A stretch of 64,000 nt of DNA from Gymnorhina tibicen (Eukaryota; Chordata; Aves; Passeriformes; Artamidae): assembly GCA_013399875.1 (NCBI GenBank), contig VXAZ01006390.1, positions 124,001 through 188,000 on the forward strand, given 5' to 3'. Every line of letters starts with the position of its first letter. Position 1 is the stretch's first letter. The notes under the pieces were generated by a model that worked only from the letters and a program-made list of their open reading frames with translations, made no database searches and was not told the origin of the DNA. Positions 22,593-35,564 of this stretch are shown here, in pieces. The position numbers and the translations under genes were made by a program.

Positions 22593-25500
22593 GTAAATGT
22601 GACTGGAAGTCAGGGATGTATTCCTGCCGTGAGCGCACAGGGAGCATCGCTGCTGCCAGGGAAGGCAGCAAGGAAGCTGCGCTGCAGAAGCTGATCTTAC
22701 ACCAGTGTCACCTTGCCTGTGCCTGCTGGGGAGGCTCGGCTGGTTTAATATTTTGATTTAAATTCTGCTTTTTTAATTCTTCTCATTTAATTGCTGTGTC
22801 AGAGAAGACCCACATCCATTGACTGCAGTGGAATCCAGCCCGTGTTTTTATACCACTGTTCAACTGCAATATTGCATTTCATTGAGGAACTCTTTTGTAA
22901 TTGGAAGGGCATGTGAAAATATATTGTATTATACAGCTACTTCCAGCACAAACCGCTCAACTTGTCTTGTAGAGTTTGAATAAATCTTTAGATCAAGTTC
23001 ACCTCCTGAATGACCCATAGATCAGTGCTGAGCTCTGCTGTGGTATTCAATTATTTATTCATTATGTTTTCCTCATTCTCATGACAAAAAGAAAGATTTA
23101 AAGAGTCATTATGGTGTTTATGGAAGTGTTAACCAATTAAAAGCTCAAGGTTGCATGCTATTTCTTCTGAACAACAAAGTAAAAAAAAATCTGGAGAATG
23201 ATTGATACAGTTAATATATTTATTGGCATTAGTACATTCTCTTTTATTGCTGGGATCAGGGTGACATCATTCATCATAAAGACAGCATAATTGTCTCTGA
23301 ATGTTATAAAAGGTGAAATTCATTCTCCTGGAAATTAAAGAGAACATTGCAAAGCTTTAGTAAAAAAAAAGAAAGGGACTGAATGATACAGATGATAAAA
23401 TGTACTGGCTTTAAATTTCTGTCCATAAACCTGGAATAAAGCTACTGAGAATTAGTCCGAGATGAACATTGTAATGCAATAACCTGAAATTAGTTTAGGC
23501 GTTCCTCTAATCTCATTTTTCATGGGGTAGGACTATTCATCATAAAATCTGTTTTCCTTCATTGGCAGTATTTCAGCTGTCTACTCACTGAATGAAAACA
23601 GTAGAGGAGTGAAGACACCAAATGAAATATATGTTATTTGTTCTGGCAGAATTATCTCAGTCTCAGCAAAGCAAAGTAGACAGAGCAGCATCTTCTACCT
23701 GGTCTTTGCTCCCCACACTCAGAACTACTCTGATCCCTTACTCCACTTCTTCATATGCAAGTTTGGCTTTAGGAACAGGCCTTGACTTGATTAAGTGCCT
23801 CTCTCATAGGATTTTAACTTTGCTTGGATTTTGCTTTTATCTTCCTGTGTAATTTCTTATCTACAGAGAGACTCTGAAGACCTCTGTGCTACTCCTTTGA
23901 AGATCAACTCTGCCACTTTGCCTGTATCAAATAATTCTCATCCTGTGAGTCTGGACTGGATCCTCTTCCAGTTTGATGCTGCCTAAGAAATGAGATGCAA
24001 AAAGAGAGAGGATGGGGGAAAAAAAGGCTGAAGGTTCTTACTCAGGACTCTACAGGCTCCACTACAGCTACGTGTTCCTCCTCACCTGAGCAAACCTTTC
24101 CAGACCTGCCTCATGCTTACACCATGTTTGCTGTAGGAGTGTCATCCATACAAGTTACCCGTGGGAAGGGAAGCTCCCATTGCAAGATGGCCAGCATAGC
24201 TTTTCATGTTGTAAATCAAGGTGGACATCCCTAGTGACTTAGAACTAGCCTTCTGAATTATGCAATAGCTGTACATGCCTGGTTTAATCCAAGTATGTTT
24301 AAAATTAGCCTTTAATCTTCTGCAAGCCCCGATGTTCTGAAAAATGAAATTGTCAGTGCAAACCAGACCAACTAAGCAGTATTAATTAACACCAGGAGAA
24401 AATCACAAAGGATTCTCTTTGATCATTACTTGAAGACATTTTGTGCTTACCTTTAATTTCCTCTCCTGATTTGAAATAGCAAGTTCAGGTTATAGCTCTT
24501 TGTTAGAATAATAATTAAAACAATCTAGTCTCTGCATATACATTGTTTAGCTAAAGGACACTAATTATGTCCATAGGTTAAGAGACTAATTGAGGTTAAA
24601 CCTGCAAGGGGCCAGCCCTTAGATTCTTTGGGATGCAAAAATTTCTGTTAAACATGGCAATGTTGACCCGAATATGGACTCTTAATTGTTTTCTCTTTCT
24701 TCAAAAGAATCCTCAAGTTTACTTCTGAGTTCTCCTCTCAAAAGGTACAGCTTTTTAAACACCTCTGGAAGGGTTTCTCTGCCCTGTAGATGTTCAGGAA
24801 GTCACAAAAAAAGTTCAGACTAAAGGAGCTTTCAGTTGATGCTCGCTGCAGGGTGTCCTGATGGAACCAGCCAGACAGAGGAGACAGGGACAGGGCCCCA
24901 TGATGTGTCCAGCCCTTGAACTAGAAATGGCAATCAGGAATGGGAAGCCACTGGCATTTCCCTCAGGAAATTCTCTTCACTGAGAGTTGTACCTCCACCC
25001 TTGGGACTTGAAGTAGGGCCACGCAGGCCAGCTGTACTGCACAGTCCCCCAACACTGAGCAGATAGGGTGTCTCAGCTGAGGTCCAAGCCTGCTTCTGTG
25101 TTTATCTTTACATGAAAGTGAGAAGTGTAAGAGGAGTATCACTGCATGGAGATGCATGGAGGCCACAACATTTTACCCTTTTATGTTAAAAGTAAACAAA
25201 GGAGACAGCCTGCTAAGAAAGTCAGAGGCAACCAATCTGGAATGAGCACAAAGGAACTCTCGCTGTGTCTACCCTAAACTATGGCTAAAATTTTGAGATA
25301 TGGAGAAAAAGCCCAGTGCAGTCTCAAAAAAATTAATCTGGGGTCAAGGCTTTCCCCTTCTGAGAAATCTGGAGTAATTCCATTACCCAGTGCAGCTATT
25401 CCAGGTTTTAGCACATACAGTCCCTGACTAAACATGGACTCTTGCAGCTGTCCTTGGCAGGATAATGATTACAAGAGATAATCTTCATGTTTCAACAAGC

Positions 25501-27296
25501 ATTGCTGACAGAACTCAGGAAGAAATGCCTTCTCTCTCTCACAGTAGCAGGAGTATTTCATAGCTATCCAGATGCATTATGAGAACTTTATGTCTTTCTC
25601 TAAAACAAATGGTGGAAAGCATTGTCAGAGAAAGCACAGATGGATTGTGTTTCTCCCTGCCATGTATCACTATGGTTAGATGAAGATTAAATTTCTCTTT
25701 TGTATTTAGGCAATCTTGCCTTTATTTTCTTACTAATAGCAGATGGAGGGAAAACGCTATAAATCTGTTTATTATGCATTCACCACATGACTACTTGGTA
25801 CTTCTCACGTGCAGGTCTAGTTCTGCTGTTGTTTAAATCAAGGACTGAACTCAGTGTTAGTTAGCAAAGACAGGATCTGTTTGATGGTTCTCCCCCTACT
25901 CCACTGGTGATCACATCACAGGAGTGCAGGGCAGGAGGAGACGAGGTTACAAATACTGGCACTGTTTCATATTGACTATTTTACTGCCTCTGTCTGTGCT
26001 CAGATCTTTGCTAACTCCTGAAGATTTACATCCCAATCCATCCAAATCACTGTGCAGGGCTAGGTTAACCTTGACAAAGCTGTATCCTTCAGTGCTGAAT
26101 TTAAAGCTAGAAAAATTGAGTTTCATCTTAGAGAGCTTAGCAATTCCTTTTCCAAATCTGCCACATTCAAGAGCAACACACAGCACAGTTTCCTCCTCTA
26201 GACATTACCAAGAGGAATATGGACAAATAAAGTGAACTCAGCCATTAAAAGCGCTGTGGCTTCACTCAGAGAAGGAGGATATTTAAGTCATACAGAACAG
26301 AGGAACTCAGGTACACATTCACTGCATTTGACACTGAAATGATCATGTTGTTTCTGTTGAAAGTCAAAAACAACATAGTTGGTAAGCTCTCTGTGTTTGC
26401 TGCTAGGCAGAAAATATATACCCTTAGTTGTTTTCATTATAAATAATTTATTATCCACCATTTCAAGCCACATACCAGCTGCTGTTTATTAAAATTCTGT
26501 AATTGTTTCAGTTCCTTGACATTAAGGAACCAGCCATTAATTGTCAAATAACAATATCCACTTAATAACCATTTATTACCAAAGAGATAGATTAATGACA
26601 ATTCCAGGAAACATTCTCTTCAGGGAAGTCCTAAGAAGTGCTACGCCATGGGATGCAAGTGTTTAAAAATTTAGGTGCTTGTGACAATGGCTATTAAGTT
26701 CTGTTTGTGTGTGTGTCTGCAGACAGTGCTTAGCAGTGTAATGAGGTGACATCTCTGTCAAGAGCCTCTAGGTGCTGCCACAGTACCAAAAAAAGGACCT
26801 AGTGCTGCATTTGTTCATTGCTGGAAAGAGATAGTAATCAAGTAAACTGCTATTGTAGCAGGGTTTTAAATAAATACTGAGAAGTAGTATTTTTCCTTTG
26901 CAGTTCTTTGGTCAACAGTTTAATTGCAATAATTTCTCAAAAAAATACATGTATCAACATCCGTTCTGAAAGGAGAGACCTCTTAGATACATGGTATAGG
27001 GAAATGTCAATGTATTTTTTTTTAAATATAAAAAGGTTAAAAAATAAGGTTAACATTCAACTTCAATTTGAAGTGATTCTGCTTTATTTCCTCACCTACC
27101 AAATCTCACCTGCACACAAGAGATATGGTCTTCTATAATGCTTGCAGAGAAGTCTCCCTCTCTCCCCCCCAATTTAAAAAAATGATCAGCTACAAGGACA
27201 GGAAGCTGGTGGAAATCATTTCAGTCTAGAAATGTAGGCAGCTTTAATGCAGCTCTTTGTTTAAAAACATTTTCCAGTGTTGTTTTTTATTTGCAG
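22593..27296. other. No gene seen; A+T-rich unique sequence
   Basis: No repeat or coding domain is recognised. Frames are short; the longest is 103 codons at 25924-26235 (+), which has a hydrophobic stretch (CFILTILLPLSVLRSLL) but no supporting splice structure. Part of this stretch (about 22860-23560) is dense in TAAT/ATTA cores and short A+T words with little simple repetition, a texture common in conserved noncoding elements, though this cannot be tested here. Confidence 0.5.
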
Positions 27297-27519
27297 ACCA
27301 AAGACTTAAAAAAAAAAATTTGCCCAGCAGCAGCTCCCAAGAATTTTACTTCAGTGCCCCATCCCTCAGATGGGATAAAGCAGCACAACTTCAAAGAAAT
27401 CCTGATTTACACTGAGGACTGGGTCTGGAAGCACTGCTCAGGGGACATGGTGCCGCTCAGCATTTGGATGCAGCTGTCCTCCAGACCCAGGGGCTCAGAA
27501 CCCATCTCTGTGATCTCTG
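27297..27519 (+). CDS. Candidate internal exon of unknown gene
   Basis: A 223-bp open stretch lies between a good acceptor (TGTTTTTTATTTGCAG ending at 27296) and a near-consensus donor (TCTG/GTAAGA at 27519/27520). Read in phase 0 it gives 74 residues starting TKDLKKKICPAAAPKNFTSV, then HPSDGIKQHNFKEILIYTED, with several Trp, Cys and charged residues. The frame stays open past the donor to 27551. A lysine-rich start followed by a Val-Pro-His-Pro-Ser motif faintly recalls the membrane-proximal box 1 of type I cytokine receptors, but the usual box 1 pattern is not clean, and I found no transmembrane exon upstream. I do not recognise the gene. An A-run of 11 bases in the exon is unusual for coding sequence. 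Chance remains likely. Confidence 0.22.
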
Positions 27520-27521
27520 GT

Positions 27522-29528
27522 AAGACTTTGTCCCCATTATCTCAGAGATAAGCAGACAGAAAATCTGTAGAAATTGGTTTTGTATTAAAAAAACCCAATC
27601 TCATTTACATATATATCAGTCACAACTGTAACTGGAGCAGCAAATCTTCAGAGGTGCTGAGTCTGGGTGGCTTACATCATGCCAGCATCAGAGTTTCCAG
27701 CCTGAACACAGTGTCACCTCACTGTGCTCTGAGCCAGCACTGTCACTTCCAGAGAGATGCCCCAGAAGGAGCCAGAAGTTTCATGTGGGAAAGGGCAGTT
27801 GCCACAACAGCTCCTAAGCAGAACTGTTATTATTTATGGTTTGGCAAGGGGTAGAGGGGTGCCTTGTTTCTAATTTGAATTAGTCTTTCTCCTGGTCAAG
27901 CCCCTCTCTGTGAGATTTAAGAGTCTTTACGAGCCTGCTGAGAGGACGGATGTAAATTTGGCCTCAAACAGGAATGAACTTCAGCAGGTACTGGTGTCTC
28001 TGCCTGGATAGCAACTTAAATTCTTCCTCTCTGCATCAGAGTGCCTGTGCCTGAAGAGAGAGGAAGAGTTTGGTCAGCAGCTAAGGCCAGGATTCGGCAG
28101 GGAAAAGCTTGGCAGGACAGAAAACTTAAATTAATGATATTTACTTATGAGAAAGATACTTGGTTCTCTTATGTCTACTAATACAATGAATATCATTGTT
28201 AGATGAAATTATTCTTATATTTATAAAAATACCCAAAACTTCTCCCACCTTTCACTTAGAAAAACCTGTTGTAACCCCTCACTTATTTTAATGAGCCTAA
28301 CCACAATGTGTCCATGCAGAAGATAAATGCTGTTATTATTTAAAATTCCTAACACCAGCTTCCAAAAATGCTGACAACTCGCTAATCCCAAGAAAATGTG
28401 TGGTAGCTAATTAAAAGTAAAATGTGCAGAAGTTATCCAGTAGATTGCAATCAACAAGATTCACTGAATGAACATTTTGTTCCTCACCACTGAGACAGGT
28501 TGTTTCTAACCCTTCCTCCTCCTCTCAGCAGGACACTGGGATAACGATGAGCACAAAATAAAACAAATGAACAAATGTGGCCTCAGCCCCAGAAGCAAAT
28601 GAATCATCTTTCAGAGCCAAGCACTTGGAGATACACATTTCCACCTTTTCCAGAGCTGTCCTCCTGGCCAGGGATGGGGTTTGTTCATTTTACTTAACCT
28701 TGAGTTGAAAACCTAACAAACTGAAAAGACTCCCAGTAAGGAAAGGGAAGTGATGATGCACCCTGAGGCAGGATGGGATGCTCTCCACACCCTGTAGTAT
28801 AGAACTGGGAACACCCCACTGAGCAAGATACTTGCCGGAGACCTGTGAGCCATGGAGAAGGAGAAGCCTTTCAAGGGGGTCTATTTTCCCAGCACTGGGC
28901 AGGAATGCCTGGGTGCAATAAGACATCTCTGTACATCAGAGATGGTGTTGAAATGGTCTCTGGTTGCTGCGGTGATGCCAGTGCAGCTCTGCTGCTGGTG
29001 CAAGTGGTAACCAGCTCTTGCAGACACAGGGAGACATTCCTTCCACCTTACTAGCACTGGCTAGTGCCACAGGGAGCAGCTCACCCAGAGGGACTGGGAG
29101 AAGAAGGAAAATGGTCAGACATGGAGCTACCATCTGGGCTTCATATCCCCAGAAATGCTCCTAGAAAAGTGCAAAGCTCTAGTGGATAAAGTCAGCCCAG
29201 AGACCACTCAAAGTTCTCACCAGCAAGTCAGAATTTCATGGACTCTGGTAAAAACCCTATTTCTTAAGAGTGATGTCTGGAGTCAACAGGTGGATATCTC
29301 CATGTGTCTGTATGTACAGGGTTAGTAGGCACACAGGGTTTGCCCATGGTGAGAGACCAATCTCAGAGATTCAAGATGCAGCAAAGTCAATGGCTCAAAT
29401 ATGGGATCTTGGGAATGAAACAAATGGACCATCAAGGTTGTTGTCCTGACAACAGGGTGACCTTTACCTTTCTGAGCTATTTGCTGCCTCAAAAGCAAAA
29501 CTTAGTGGGAACCCATAGCCACTGTTGG
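27522..29528. other. No gene seen
   Basis: Frames here are under 100 codons and have no domain. No known repeat is visible until the CR1 at 29529. Confidence 0.55.
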
Positions 29529-30530
29529 AATCATAAATTCATAAAATCCCAGGACGGAGTTGGAAGGGACCATAAAGATCGGCTAGCGCCAACCCCCCTG
29601 CCATAAGCAGGCACACCTTGCACTAGACCAAGTTGCTCAAAGCCCCATCCAGGCCTGGTCTTGAAGACTTCCAGGGATGGGGCATCCACACCTTCTCTGG
29701 GCAACGTGTTCAAGTGCCTCACCAGCCTCACAGTAAAGAATTTCTTCCTTATACCTAATCTAAACTGACTTTCAGTTTAAAGCCATTGCCCCTTGTCTTA
29801 TCACTGCATGCCCCTATTAAAAGTCAAAAATCCTTCTCCAGCTTTTTTGCAGGCCCCTTTAGGCAGTGCAAGGCTGCTATAAGGTCAGCTCAGAGCCTTC
29901 TCTAGGCTGAACAACCCCAACTCTCAGCCTGTCTTCAGAGGAGAGGTGCTCCAGCCCTCTCATCATCCTCATGACCCTCTTCTGGACTTGTTCCAACAGG
30001 TCCATGTATCCTTATAATTTTAAGGTCCACAGAGCTGGATGCACCACTCCAGGTAGGGCTGAAGTAGCAAAGAATCACCTCCCTTGACCTGCTGGTCATG
30101 TTCCTTTTGATGCAGCCCAGGACACACTTGGCTTTCTGGGCCACAAGTACACATTGCCAGCTCGTGTTGAGCTTCTTGTCAACCAACAACTTTCCCAAGC
30201 CTTTCTCCCCAGGGTTGCTTTCAATCCATGCTCCACCCAGCCTGTCTTTATGCTTGGGATTGTCCCAGTCCAGGTGCAGGACCTTGCATTCGGCATTGTT
30301 GAACATCATGAGGTTTGCACAGGCCCATCTCTCAAGCCTTCCCAGGCCCCTCTGGCTGGCATCCCTTCCCTCCAGAGTGTCAACTGCACCACACAGCTTG
30401 GTGTCAATGGCAAACTTGGTGAGGGTGCACTGGATCCCATTGTCCATGTCACTGATAAAGATGTCAAACAGTGCCAGTCCCAATACCAACCCCTGACGAA
30501 TGACGTTTGTCACTGGTCTCCAGTTTGGAG
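29529..30530 (-). mobile_element. CR1 LINE, about 1 kb
   Basis: A reverse-oriented CR1 with its 3' end at the left (AATCATAAATTCATAAAATC) and its 5' break near 30530. It covers the last part of the reverse transcriptase, the ORF2 C-terminus and the 3' UTR. The plus strand shows CAAGTTGCTCAAAGCCCCAT and CAGGGATGGGGCATCCACAC, shared with the copy at 210-735. A short imperfect internal duplication near the AAGGCAGTGCAAGG phrase adds to its decay. Confidence 0.95.
29935..30513 (-). pseudogene. CR1 ORF2 reverse transcriptase, C-terminal part
   Basis: An unusually long intact frame (192 codons) runs through the end of the CR1 reverse transcriptase. Residues 5-16 (IRQGLVLGLALF) match the QGSVLGPVLF-type palm segment. 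The catalytic FADD box is at residues 34-37 but reads FAID: the first Asp, a metal ligand, is Ile (codon at 30406-30408 on the plus strand). Residues 39-60 and the VAQKAKCVLGCIKRNMTSRS segment are typical of the ORF2 thumb. The enzyme would be dead even if expressed, and the N-terminal endonuclease and most of the polymerase are missing. The upstream Met is only where the frame opens. Confidence 0.85.
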
Positions 30531-31186
30531 AGTGACAAATCTACACCTTCTAGATGTAGCAAAGAAGAAAATGAGTGGTGTATGGGCAAACAGTGCACCC
30601 ATAACATCTTCATTCTTGAATTTCCCTTACAGGGGTACTCTTTCCTCTGACAGCCATAGCTAGACACATTCTGGGGTTTTGAAAGGGAAGGAGGTTCCAA
30701 GACCCATTAACCAGGACTATAGGGTGTGTCTCATCAAAGTGGCAGCTTGTCATGGTTTTTTGTTAGTTCCAACCAATGGAGGCAAGAGCACTACCAAATT
30801 GTGCAGACCAGCCCTGCACCTTGACTGTCTCCTTTTAGTACTGAGATCTTTTTCACACAACAACAGACCTAGCGTGGAAAACGTAAGTTTTCTGAGAACC
30901 ATTTTATTCCTTTAAACAAGGTCATTAGAAACAGCAGATGCTGTTCATCACACCTGATGTGCTTTGGGGAAGTAAATTTCAGTGCACTGTTTGAAGAAAG
31001 TGAGGGTAGCATTTATTAACTCAGCCGAACCTCTTCAGCCAGCACAAGCTGAATTGCCCAAGATGCCATAAATTTCAGGGAATGGGGAGATAAAGCACTG
31101 AAGTTATTGTGTTCCCATTGGATACTGCAATTGAAACTGCACTTCATTATCCTCTCAGCCATACTCGACAACTTCCCCAGCAAGAG
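30531..31186. other. Unique spacer between two CR1 copies
   Basis: About 650 bp with no gene or repeat seen. It separates two same-strand CR1 copies of different subfamilies, so they are separate insertions and not one interrupted element. Confidence 0.6.
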
Positions 31187-32685
31187 AATCACAGAATATG
31201 CTGAGTTGGAAGCAACCCACAAGGACCCCCACCAGGAGTCCAACTCTGCACAGCACCATCCCCAAGAGTCACACCATGTGCCTGAGAGTATTGTCTAAAT
31301 GCTTCTTGAGCTCTGTCAGGCTGGTGCTGTGACCACTTCCCTGGGGTGCCTTTTCCAGTGCCCAGTCTCCTTTTGTGTGAAGAATCTTTCTCTAATATCC
31401 AACCTAAACCTCCCCTGACACAGCTTCAGGCCATTCCCTTGGATCCTGTCACTGGTCACCACAGAGAAGAGATCAGTGCCTGCCCCTCCTCTTCTCTTCT
31501 TCCCCTCGCGAGGAAGTTGTAACTGCAATGAGGTCTCTCCTCAATCTCCTCTTTTCTGGACTGAACAAACCAAGTGACCTCAGCTTTTCCTCATATGGCT
31601 TCCCATCAAGGCCCTTCACCATTTTTTTTTGTTCTCCTTTGGATGCCCTCTAATAGCTTAATATCTTTCTTATATTGTGTCACTCAGAACTGCACACAAT
31701 ATTTAAAGCAAGACCACCCCAATGCAGAGCAGAGCAGGACAGTCCCTCCCTTGCCTGGCTGCTGATGCTGGGCCTGATGCCCCCCAGGACAGGGTTGGCT
31801 CTCCTGGCTGCCAGGGCACTGCTGACTCATGGTCAACTTTCCACTGACCAGGACCTCCATGTCCCTTTCCACAGCACTGCTCTCCTGCCTCTCATTCCCC
31901 AGCCTGCCTGTACATCCAGGGTTGCCACATCCCAGGTACAGAATCCAGCACTTGCCCTTGTTAAACTTCACATGGTTGGTGAGTGCCCAGCCCTCTAATT
32001 TGTCAAGGACTCTCTGCAGGGCCTCCCTGCCTTTGAGGGAGTCAATAGCTCTTCCCAGTTTTGTATCATCTGTGAACTTGCTCAGTATCCCTTGCAGTCC
32101 TGCGTCCCAAGTCATTTATGAAGATGTTGAACAGCACAGGGCCCTACATAAGATGAAGCCCTACAGAACCCCACTAGTGACAGGTTGCCAGTCTGATGTC
32201 ACCCCATTCACTATAACCCTTTATGCCTGACCCATCAGCCAGTTGCTCACCCATCACATGATGTGTTTATCCAGCTGTGTGCTGGACATTTTGTCCAGGA
32301 GGATCCTGTGAGAGACAGGAATCCAGAAACTTTACTGGAATCCAAAAAGATTACATCAACTGGCTTCCCTTTGTCAGCTAGGTGGGTTACCTTGACATGA
32401 AAGGAAATCAGGTTTGATACCAGGACTTTCCTCTCATGAAGCCCTGCTGGATGTGACCTACAACTGCATTCTTTTCGGGTGTTTTTCAATACTTCTCAGA
32501 ATAATCTTCTCCTTAACTTTGCCAGGCACTGAAGTGAAACTGACAGGCCTGTGGTTTCTGGGCTCCTCCTTCTTGCCCTTCTTGAAAATAGGGACAATGT
32601 TTGCCAGCTTCCAATCAGCTGGGACCTCTCCAGATTCCAAAGACTGCTCAAAAATCATCAAGAGAGATTCAGTGATGTCTTGTAT
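31187..32685 (-). mobile_element. CR1 LINE, 1.5 kb, the longest copy here
   Basis: A reverse-oriented CR1 of a different, probably older subfamily. Its 3' UTR reads GAGTTGGAAGCAACCCACAA then CACCATGTGCCTGAGAG on the plus strand. It extends through the ORF2 C-terminus into most of the reverse transcriptase and stops at the fingers region. Tracing the minus strand, fragments of the palm (VIFLD, then ILLDKM, VTSDWQPVTSG, GPVLFNIFINDL, FTDDTKL) come in the expected order, so there is no large internal loss. Stops and frameshifts occur throughout. The spread of damage and the subfamily suggest an old copy. Confidence 0.94.
31684..32661 (-). pseudogene. CR1 reverse transcriptase remnant, frameshifted
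   Basis: Three minus-strand frames together cover the polymerase. 32458-32661 has FEQSLESGEVPADWKLANIV then PIFKKGKKEEPRNHRPVS, the fingers region. 32247-32489 has KGKPVDVIFLDSSKV, motif A with its Asp, after which the normal AFD continuation is lost. 31684-32115 has KFTDDTKLGRAIDSLKGREA, motif C with both catalytic Asp residues kept (plus strand 32065-32070), followed by the thumb. The frames differ and the stretch from about 32115 to 32330 contains in-frame stops, so no full enzyme can be made. The endonuclease domain is absent. It is a decayed pseudogene with both motif C acids still present. Confidence 0.88.
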
Positions 32686-35504
32686 TTCTAATTATAAGGG
32701 GAACGAGGCAGAGTTTCCATTATATTTATGTTTAGCACCTTTTCTTCTAGAAAAAAACCTATTTCCAGGTACATTCACAATTTAGATTTAAACAATTTTC
32801 ATTAGAATATTTAACATGTATTGCTATAGAATTATATAATTGTAAAGTTTTACTTTCCAAATTAGTTTATGGGTGCTCTGTAAGGAAAAATATTCTGGTT
32901 TCACTATTCAACTTCAAATCAATTTTCCTGTTTTTGTCTAAAAGAAATAACTAGTGTGTGTTGGAGGAAAAGCGTTCATTGGGTGGAGCAAAGGTACCAC
33001 AATTTCATCTCTCCATTATTCTATTACTAATCTATTTTTTAGGATTTATCTTCCATCAATAACACTCTCTGGTCTTTGTCACAATAGCACTTTCTTCCCC
33101 AAGTGGCTTATGTCCAAAAGATAAAATGCACTCGTTTGGGGGGAGAAAGACTCGTTCTATTTAGATACAGACATTTATCTCAGCATAGACATAAAAACAT
33201 CTCTGACATTTAAAATGGGTTTTTGTTTGGTGTTATGGAAGACTAACTGAGGCACAAACAACTTTGTGACCTGGAGTTCTAAGGTCTTTCTCCATCAAAA
33301 TGGACAAAAAGGAGTGACAGCAGCTAGGGAACTGAAGAGCAAGACAAGCATATCATTACTTACAAAGAATATCTGTAGAATAGGAGGCACCCACAAGGAA
33401 GAGCTGTGCTGCACTGGTGAAATGGAAAAAAGTTGAATATAACAGAGTGTTCAGAGGAAATTAATATTCATGGAGATGAGTTTAGACTGACAGCTGAGAA
33501 AGACAGTTTTGGCAGACACATATTATATAAATTAGAGTACGATGATGCAAGTGTATATGGGATTTTTTTAACTTTCACTCTTCACTTCCACTATTTTTCA
33601 TTTAAGCATAATTTTCCCTTACACAATATTTACAATCTCCACTCCAGTTGAACAAGGCTTCCACCAGGCTTACGCAAATAGTTTTTGGAAGGCTGAAGGA
33701 TGTAACTTCACATATCGGAATGTCAGAAATCATGTCCTTCCTAGTAGGCTGAGTGCTGGACTTTCATCTAACACAAACTAATACATACTTATCATGGCAA
33801 AATGACAGAATTTGCCTGGTCTCAGTGAGGAGGTAAGATCTTGCTCTTACCCTGCAGTCATACATAGAATAAGCTCCTAAAAATATCTTCATTTCTAAGG
33901 AGGAGTTCTGAAATTTAGGAAGGAGAGATGTGTTCACCATGACAGGTGTTCGTTGCATTTGTCACCTTCCTCATGTCCCCAAGTATCCACAGGTCTCCTG
34001 TGCAAGCACTGCTGCTCAATTCCTGCATGTACTTTTCCTTAAACCTGATGGGACAGAAAACCTTCCTGTATAGCTCTTGAGAAAGAAAAGGCTACAATAG
34101 CTGTAAATCATTACAATTCTGATTAGTAGAGGTTAAAGTCAAAACCTTCCCTGAAATGTAATAACATGTTTTACTTGGACTGAGAACAGAAACAGAAATA
34201 GAGCCATATGCCAATTTGTACATCATTAAGCCCATTCAATTGAATTAATTTAGAGATAGATGTATGACAGGATGCTGCACATCCAGCTACCGAGGACAGA
34301 GCTGCTGGGTGCCGAGCTGTGACAGCGCAGCTCTCCTCCTGCCCACCTGACACTGCCCAGATCTGCTGGCAGCTCCACACTTGGATCCTTGTTCCTTACT
34401 TGGGCTGAAATTGTCTCCTACTGAATTTACAGATCTGTCCTGCTGTCCACACCAACATCACCAGGATTTCAGCCTCCAGATATCCAACGCTGCCTTCTGC
34501 ATCTCAGATGGGCTCTTCGCACTCTTCCTGAGCCCCGGTTCCCAATGCTTACTTTTGAGATGTCTGAAATTAAGGTTCTGACTTTGTGTTTACCTGAAGT
34601 AATTCATCTAAACCGCTGCATGTTCTTACAGCCCAACAAGACTGGGAAGATGGCTGTACCCTTCGTGAGACTACTCAGTGCTTAGTGCTGGGAGGGGCAC
34701 ACCAGGCCCTGTCCAGTCCCTTCCCAGGTACAGGCCGTTCCAGCTTCCCCTTCTGACCTTTTCAAACTCTGCTCAATGCTCACAATTTCTTTCACATCCC
34801 TGAGCACAGCCAGCTCACAAATATGCAGTACTAAGAAAATTAAATCAAATTTAATAGCTAACTAAATATCACCATGGGTGTTTTCTGATTGCATTGCACT
34901 GGGAGGGAGACAGCTGCTGCCATGTGCCTCTGCTGGAATGCAGCAACAACTCTTTGAACAGACATCAATGACAGACCTAAAACTTGGCTTTACACAGCCT
35001 AGATGTCATAGACTTTTTCTGTTTAGATTAATGTAAGAGTGGATAAAGTCCTCTATCTTCATCTTGCTGATCTTCTCTTTGGATGTGGCAAAGGAGTGGG
35101 TAGATTTTTTTTTAAAGTACTACAAGCTTTTAGAAGTATTGAAAACCTAAGTGATTTCTGCTTTTAGATGTCTGCTATATCTTCAAATTCTTTCCCCCCT
35201 GCTATGCAGAATTTTGGGGCTTTTTTAAACATATGACTTATCCCTCTTGCCATTACAACATCCATACAGCCTCTTGTTTTCTCACTGTCTCTAATGAATG
35301 TAGATGCAGCCTGCAAATAGACCAATATCTGCAAGCACTCTATACATTAGGCACAGGAGCCCTAGGAGGAAACAGAGAAAGCACTTTAAATAATGGGCAA
35401 GTTGTAAAAATTAATGTTTTTCATTTGATCATTTGAGCAGATTATCTGGAAAACTCCATTCTGCAACAGTACTGATATGAGATGTGAAGAACTGTCTTTC
35501 ATTA
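32686..35504. other. No gene seen
   Basis: Unique A+T-rich sequence with no recognised repeat or exon; all frames are below 75 codons. The part at about 34260-34380 is somewhat richer in G+C. Confidence 0.55.
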
Positions 35505-35564
35505 ACAGATGGACTTGATGACCTGAAAGGTTTTTTCCAACCTAAATGATTCTACAATTCTGTG
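35505..35564 (+). mobile_element. CR1 3'-end fragment, 60 bp
   Basis: GATGGACTTGATGACCTGAA, then TTTTCCAACCTAAATGATTC, then TACAATTCTGTG is the extreme 3' end of a forward CR1 copy. Such very short 5'-truncated inserts are common for CR1. Confidence 0.85.

Noticed and set aside
25924..26235. 103-codon ORF with a hydrophobic stretch followed by a Pro-x-Pro motif, considered as a receptor transmembrane exon
   Set aside because: No clean acceptor/donor pair in the right frame and no continuity with the candidate exon at 27297.
30098..30663. Plus-strand ORFs of 132 and 169 codons
   Set aside because: Antisense shadows of the CR1 reverse transcriptase on the minus strand.
31675..32785. Plus-strand ORFs of 107-133 codons
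   Set aside because: Antisense shadows of the CR1 at 31187-32685.
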